NCBI RefSeq assembly: GCF_001625215.2
Contig: NC_030384.2
Coordinates: 40,644,390 to 40,708,389 of the forward strand
Direction of reading: 5' to 3'
Origin: Daucus carota subsp. sativus
Lineage: Eukaryota; Streptophyta; Magnoliopsida; Apiales; Apiaceae
DNA: 64,000 nt
The notes beneath the pieces were generated by a model. The model was not told the origin of the DNA. It did no database searches and saw nothing but the letters and a program-made list of their open reading frames with translations. This document shows positions 59,336 to 64,000 of this stretch, in pieces. A program made the translations under genes and the position numbers. The number at the start of each line of letters is the position of its first letter. Positions within the stretch are counted from its first letter, which is position 1.

Positions 59336-60732
59336 TTAGCCAGGGCCGACTTTGGGAATGTCGTAATGCTCGCTCATATTTGCTAGATACTGATTAAAAT
59401 CTGAAATACGGTCACGGTGTGATTTATTGGCCACCTTAGCCAGCTTGTGTTCGTCAATTTTCTGCCTTTGTTCCATATATCGTCTCTCAGCTGGAGTAAG
59501 GCTCTCGATATGGGGGGCAGCATTTTTATCTCCATCATATTTTTGGGCATCATCCGTATCTTCCTCGTACTGATCAGTTAAATCAGTATTTCCACCTACA
59601 TCGAGAAACATACCATACTTAAGACAGTGAATATTGATATTTACATAACAAAGGACGAACATGTTAAAGATTTGTTTAAAAGTTAGAAAGTGAAAATACA
59701 AACTGCAATGCCTTATACATTCTAAAACATGTCTAATCACGTTGAAGGTAATAAACTATTTTCAAATAATAAGAGCTCCGTGGGAGAAAATGGGAGGATG
59801 TTCTCAGTAATTAAACAACAATTTTTACCTAGGTGTTCCAGCCATCCCAACAGATCAAATCCAAGGTGCAAATACCATCACCTCGTAAAAGTCAAATTGT
59901 CCAGTAAAAGAATGATTCTTTCCAAGATAGCGATACATTACATTATACAGTTGCAGGTTTGCCAGTGCTCAAATCCCCAGATCTTTTGAGGACTTATACT
60001 TGTCAATATTTGATGTACATGTGAGGACTAACATGTTTGTGGCTGATGTTACCATGAATAAATAAAAATTTATTAGTTCTATCCTTCAGCAGCCTCTGAA
60101 ATTTTATAAATAAAATTTCTAAGAGCAAGCTGTAGAGTGAAGTTAATCCAAATAGATTCTGACTTCTTAAACCAGGTGTCACCTTTTTCAGATCAGAGCT
60201 AAATTATAAGACTTTGAATTTAGAACTTACAAGGCCTCTCGTGTATTAATAATATAATAATTCGATATATAATTCCCACTTCCCAGGCCTTTTACACTCT
60301 ATCTTACTTTTTAGAAAATTGGTTTCAATTAAACTCTTTCACAGCTAATACTTTAACCATATTTAGAGTTTGTATAGCTCATGATAAGTTACACAGACAT
60401 TTGTATAAACGTAATAATCAAATGATTCTAAATGTAAAATTAACCTTTCGCTTCATACTTGTATATATTTGGCTTTGTCAAAAATATAAACAAGCAGCAT
60501 ATGGTCAGCAATAAGAAACTAAGGAAGCAAGCCAGGGTTCTGTAGAGGTATGATACCAAAAGAAAAATTCCAACTTACCACTCAAAGCCTCATTGCTTAT
60601 AACCTCGGATACCTTATCACTAACAGCCTTGCTGTGCTTCTTTTTCTTTTTCTTCATACCACCAGCCTTCACATCCAACGCTTTGCCCTTCAGCTTTAGT
60701 TTCCCACCAATAACATTCTCATACGAAGACAT
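59336..60732 (-). CDS. FAM32A-like nuclear protein, 137 aa
   Basis: Two coding exons, 60579-60732 and 59336-59595 (414 nt). The protein starts MSSYENVIGGKLKLKGKALD. A Lys-rich run (GGMKKKKKKHSK) follows, then an acidic linker. The conserved C-terminus reads ESLTPAERRYMEQRQKIDEH, HRDRISDFNQYLANMSEHYD and IPKVGPG. KLKLKGK at the start and the FNxYLxxLxEHYDIPKVxPG-like end define FAM32A, a small spliceosome-associated protein that in animals helps 3' splice-site docking; this role is inferred for the plant. The gene probably has a 5' leader exon near 62072-62160, ending AAGAAGGCAAG before a GTACTC donor, with an acceptor just upstream of the ATG. A PIF/Harbinger MITE lies in that leader intron. 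Confidence 0.87.
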
Positions 60733-61097
60733 TCTCACTATGTGAAAAATACAATTAATGTCATCAAACCATCAAAATCAGATAATCTTATTAACTTACT
60801 CCTCATATAATAAAGCACAATCGACTTGCAAAAATGTGTATAATACTTTTATATACATGGCGCAGGTATAGAGTGCCGAGAGACGAGAGGCACTAGGTAC
60901 CCACAAATTTTTTTAAAAAATGTTTTTTTTTTTTTTTGAAATTCAATACACATACACAAGACAGCCCAATGCCCGTATAGCTTTACATTGCTAAAAAAAA
61001 TTAGAAGAAGTAAAGTGTGTGATAGAATATAAGTCAAAAAATACAGCACTTCTTATCTGTCAATAAGTACAACTTCTCCCTCAAATTAAAGGGTTAA

Positions 61098-61499
61098 GGG
61101 CAAGTCCACCAATGTCCAAACAAATGCCCTATAAATATACTACAAAAATATTGTCCTCGTGATTTAGGACACATGAACTCCAACAACATGTCTTATAATT
61201 GTGTCTTATTATTATAATAATAATATATTTGAATTATTATTGGAGGGAAGGAAAATTTGAGAGTTGAGAGATGTATTAAAATAGAGGGAAGCTAATATTA
61301 TATTGATAAAAGTAGTTTAGGACAAACATAATGGTGCCTTAAAAATAAGTCATCCAAAAACATAATGGTGCCTTAAAAATAAGTCACTTGTTGGATGTCC
61401 TAGTGTTTTAAGGCACCACTAGGACATTGTTGGAACACTCATTTCTTCCAAATGCCTTAAATTTTGATTTTTTGGTTTAGGACATTGTTGGACTTGTTC
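61098..61499. mobile_element. PIF/Harbinger (Tourist-like) MITE, 402 bp
   Basis: The ends GGGCAAGTCCACCAATGTCC and, as reverse complement, GAACAAGTCCAACAATGTCC pair at most positions. TAA flanks both sides (61095-61097 and 61500-61502), as expected for PIF/Harbinger. The interior phrase AAAACATAATGGTGCCTTAA occurs in tandem. It lies upstream of the FAM32A-like coding exons, probably within the leader intron. Confidence 0.82.
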
Positions 61500-62160
61500 T
61501 AAGTATGAATTTGGTGAGTGAACTGGGGTTATGTATCCAATCCTTCACTCCTTTTCCCGCAGCACACATACGTGACCCTATTTGGCAGTAACCACAAACA
61601 TCTCAAGTTTAAAAAACTTGACCTGCCAGAATTGTAACATGGGAAGTACACGGATTGCATCAGTCATGAGCTTACAATTCCCACAATTTTACGAGCAAGA
61701 GCAAAAGAAAAACATAAACCCAAAGATTATGAAACCATGATAAGTTTGGTAAGCTAATCCCAAGATGTTCCCTATACCACACCATCACTTAATTGAGCGA
61801 CAACAAAACTGTGCCCAACAAGTATACCTAATTATCTATTAGACTTAGCAACAGAGAGCAAAGAAGCTCGAAACATCACCAATTAATTACTAGAACAATT
61901 ATTTATCAACATACAGCAAACATTAAAGAAATATATAGATAGGCCTAAACTGAATTAATCGTATCATTAAAAATTAGGGCAGATATGAAATAGGAAATTA
62001 CAAAAAGCTTATATAGCAGAAATCACATGAATTACAATTACAGCTGTGTGTATTTGTGAGTACCTTGCCTTCTTCAGAGTCGTGCAACGTTTCTGATCTC
62101 TCTCCGTCTCCTTCGTTTTCGTTTAATCCCCTCTTCAGCCAATCCCACGCGATTTATCAA

Positions 62161-63368
62161 CGTCAATTTTTCCTACATGTTAAACAAATAAAAAAACTTT
62201 TATTGTGTTCCTGAAAATCGAAGTATTTTATTTATTTAATTTTATAAATTTGGGTATCTTTATAATTATCGCAAATACTCTATCATAAAATAAAAGTCTT
62301 TTGGTCTTTGTTTACTCAACATAGCTAGGAGAGTTGAAAGACGTGTTTAATATTTTTTCATTTTGAAAGTCTTTGATAAGATCTTTTAAAATATAGATCC
62401 TTAATATCTTTCCACTTTGAAAGTCTTTGATACAATCTCTTAAAAATATAGATCTTGTTATTCAAATATTATAATTCTTTTTCAATTTTCATTATTTAAA
62501 TATGATATGTTTTAACTTTTTGAAATTAATTAGTGAAATAATAAAAAAAACCTATTATATAATTCGGTTTAGTACAAGTTTTTAGGAATTTGAACAGGAC
62601 CGGATCGAAAACCGTTTTTTAAAAGATTATATTGATTTATAAGCTCTAAAGTCAACTGTCCGAAATATAAGAATGCTATTGAAAAAAATCACAAAAATAT
62701 GAAAAAGACATTTATTACGAGACAGATTATTTTGTGAAGACAACTCCATCAGTATTACCTGTGGAATTGTTCCGGTTTTACCAATTTTACATTATGATTT
62801 TAGTTGATTTTTATTCACAACAATTATGATATGATAGTTTATGAACATTTTAGAATAATAAAAATATGATATTTTTAAAGAGAGAAAGGTCGTTAAAGTT
62901 GATTTTAGACTAGTAATCTAAAATTTTATGAATTTTGAGTATGAAAATTAGATACATTTTTGTAATAATAGAATAAAATATAAATAATCTTCATCTCATT
63001 TCATATTGAAATATGCCTTAATTTTTGGTAATTGTGTGAAGGTGACTTCAGGATGATTATGCCCTTTTAAATATGTAATCAACTTTAAATTATGGTTGAA
63101 AAAATACTTTGGCTAGTGTACTTTAGAATTCAGAATTCCTGTAAAAGACGATTGAATTTTTGAAAATAAGTTCAAAAGGCAGGAAATTTTGTTCTGTTAC
63201 TGGTAGTACAATACTACAAATACAGCAGTATCCATCTTTCAGAAACTTGGCCAGCGCCTATATGAAGGATGAAACAATACTAATGGCCACTTCAACTACA
63301 GAAGCATCAAGCTTGTAACCACAAATTTATTATGGCATGAAAAACCTATGCAATCTTTAATTTGAACA
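62161..63368. other. Intergenic, AT-rich
   Basis: The stretch lies between the FAM32A leader and the terminal exon of the monooxygenase gene. ATCTTTCCACTTTGAAAGTC-type text (about 62360-62460) is repeated twice in tandem with a period near 60 bp. Nothing else was recognised. The last 130 bp are probably 3' UTR of the monooxygenase gene. Confidence 0.5.
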
Positions 63369-63880
63369 TCAAAGAGTGCCACAATCATATTTAGTTTGAT
63401 AACTGGCGTCGCGGAAGAGAATAACTGTGAGGACAATACAAGCAAGCTTGACTAGCAGTGAGGTAGATTCCGTTATGAGTAAACCAGTAAGGTATGTTTG
63501 TGTAGACAGTCGAACTATCCTCATCCTCCGATCCTTTACATACTGGTCAAGTGCTTCTATGATAATTGCTGAATCAGTTGGAGTACATGATATTTTTTTG
63601 GCCAAGCTTCTGGCAAGTACAATTGCATCTTCCAAGCCTGCTGAACCACCCTGTCCAAGAAATGGACCCATTACATGCATTGCATCTCCGGCTACTGTGA
63701 CTGTTCCTTTTCGAAAATTTCCCAGTAGTAAATCCCAGGGTGCACGGTATCTCAAACGTGTGGAACAAAGTGAGTCAAGGTCACTGTTTATCACCATTTC
63801 TGAGACTTCTTCTGGGAAACCTTTAACTAATGACAAGGCATATTGCCTGATAAGTTCAGCGTCCACTGAGACAATGTTAT
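63369..63880 (-). CDS. FAD-dependent monooxygenase, C-terminal exon only
   Basis: This is the last exon of a minus-strand gene that continues beyond the right edge: 512 nt, with an AG acceptor just before 63880 and a TGA at 63369-63371. It reads NIVSVDAELIRQYALSLVKG, then RLRYRAPWDLLLGNFRKGTV. The diagnostic FAD-binding block follows, VAGDAMHVMGPFLGQGGSAG with LEDAIVLARSL, whose GD motif contacts the ribityl chain. The C-terminus has a hydrophobic helix (LLVKLACIVLTVILF). It matches plant monooxygenases of the MO1/CTF2 type, related to zeaxanthin epoxidase and salicylate hydroxylase. The substrate is unknown, and the Rossmann GxGxxG part is outside the window. Confidence 0.82.
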
Positions 63881-64000
63881 CTGCTCAGCACAAAATTTAA
63901 CAACATTAATTATACAGATAATGACACTTAAGAGTAAAGGTAAAGTTTGTGCACATCTTACCCTCTACATTCTACGAGATGGATTGATAGGGTGTGTTTG

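Noticed and set aside
63427-63900. 157-aa plus-strand open frame over the monooxygenase exon
   Set aside because: The minus strand carries the conserved FAD-binding block; the plus-strand frame has no recognisable motif.
1-64000. tRNA, rRNA and LTR or virus-like elements
   Set aside because: I looked for tRNA A/B-box text, rRNA-like stretches, TG...CA long direct repeats and reverse-transcriptase motifs and saw none; a tool-based scan would be more reliable.

Overview
This window is nuclear DNA of a flowering plant, most likely a eudicot. The genes have GT-AG introns and plant-specific families: phytolongin, a DAO-type auxin dioxygenase, a BAHD acyltransferase and a barwin PR-4. The intergenic DNA is AT-rich and crowded with short non-autonomous DNA transposons. 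The density of small TIR elements would suit an asterid such as an Apiaceae species, but that is a guess; nothing here fixes the genus. I built the gene models by hand from splice sites, reading frame and remembered protein families, without a search.

Left third (1-17000): a minus-strand coiled-coil gene, probably a kinetochore Spc25-type protein, runs off the left edge. Next come a five-exon plus-strand DUF2062-like membrane protein, a minus-strand remnant of an NLR leucine-rich-repeat region interrupted by a GC-rich hAT-like element, and a nine-exon minus-strand DNAJC8-type J-protein. A Mutator-like element made of TTGCAA-type repeats lies just upstream of that start. A duplicated cluster of TIR elements follows, then the single-exon phytolongin gene.

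Middle (17000-35000): a repeat-bearing intergenic region with a direct duplication and a Stowaway MITE, then a DAO-type 2-oxoglutarate dioxygenase whose first intron holds a 694-bp TIR element. A thirteen-exon minus-strand EMB8-type alpha/beta hydrolase follows; it appears to lack one base just before its catalytic-His motif. It is divergent from a two-exon BAHD acyltransferase with 467 bp between the start codons. A mitochondrial RAD52-like gene comes next, with a hAT MITE flanked by a perfect 8-bp target duplication in its first intron.

Right third (35000-64000): an RRM protein, a plastid-type SnoaL/NTF2-like protein, a PR-4 (barwin) gene with a good TATA box, a seven-exon R3HCC1L-like protein, a FAM32A homologue with an intron in its 5' leader, and the last exon of an FAD monooxygenase leaving the right edge. 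The genes are ordinary, unlinked housekeeping, stress and metabolism genes; nothing suggests an operon-like or biosynthetic cluster. I saw no LTR retroelements, virus-like elements, rRNA, tRNA or CRISPR arrays. The most unusual content is the repeat architecture (7945-8352, 13098-13882 and 14363-15664). I did not find a new biological system.
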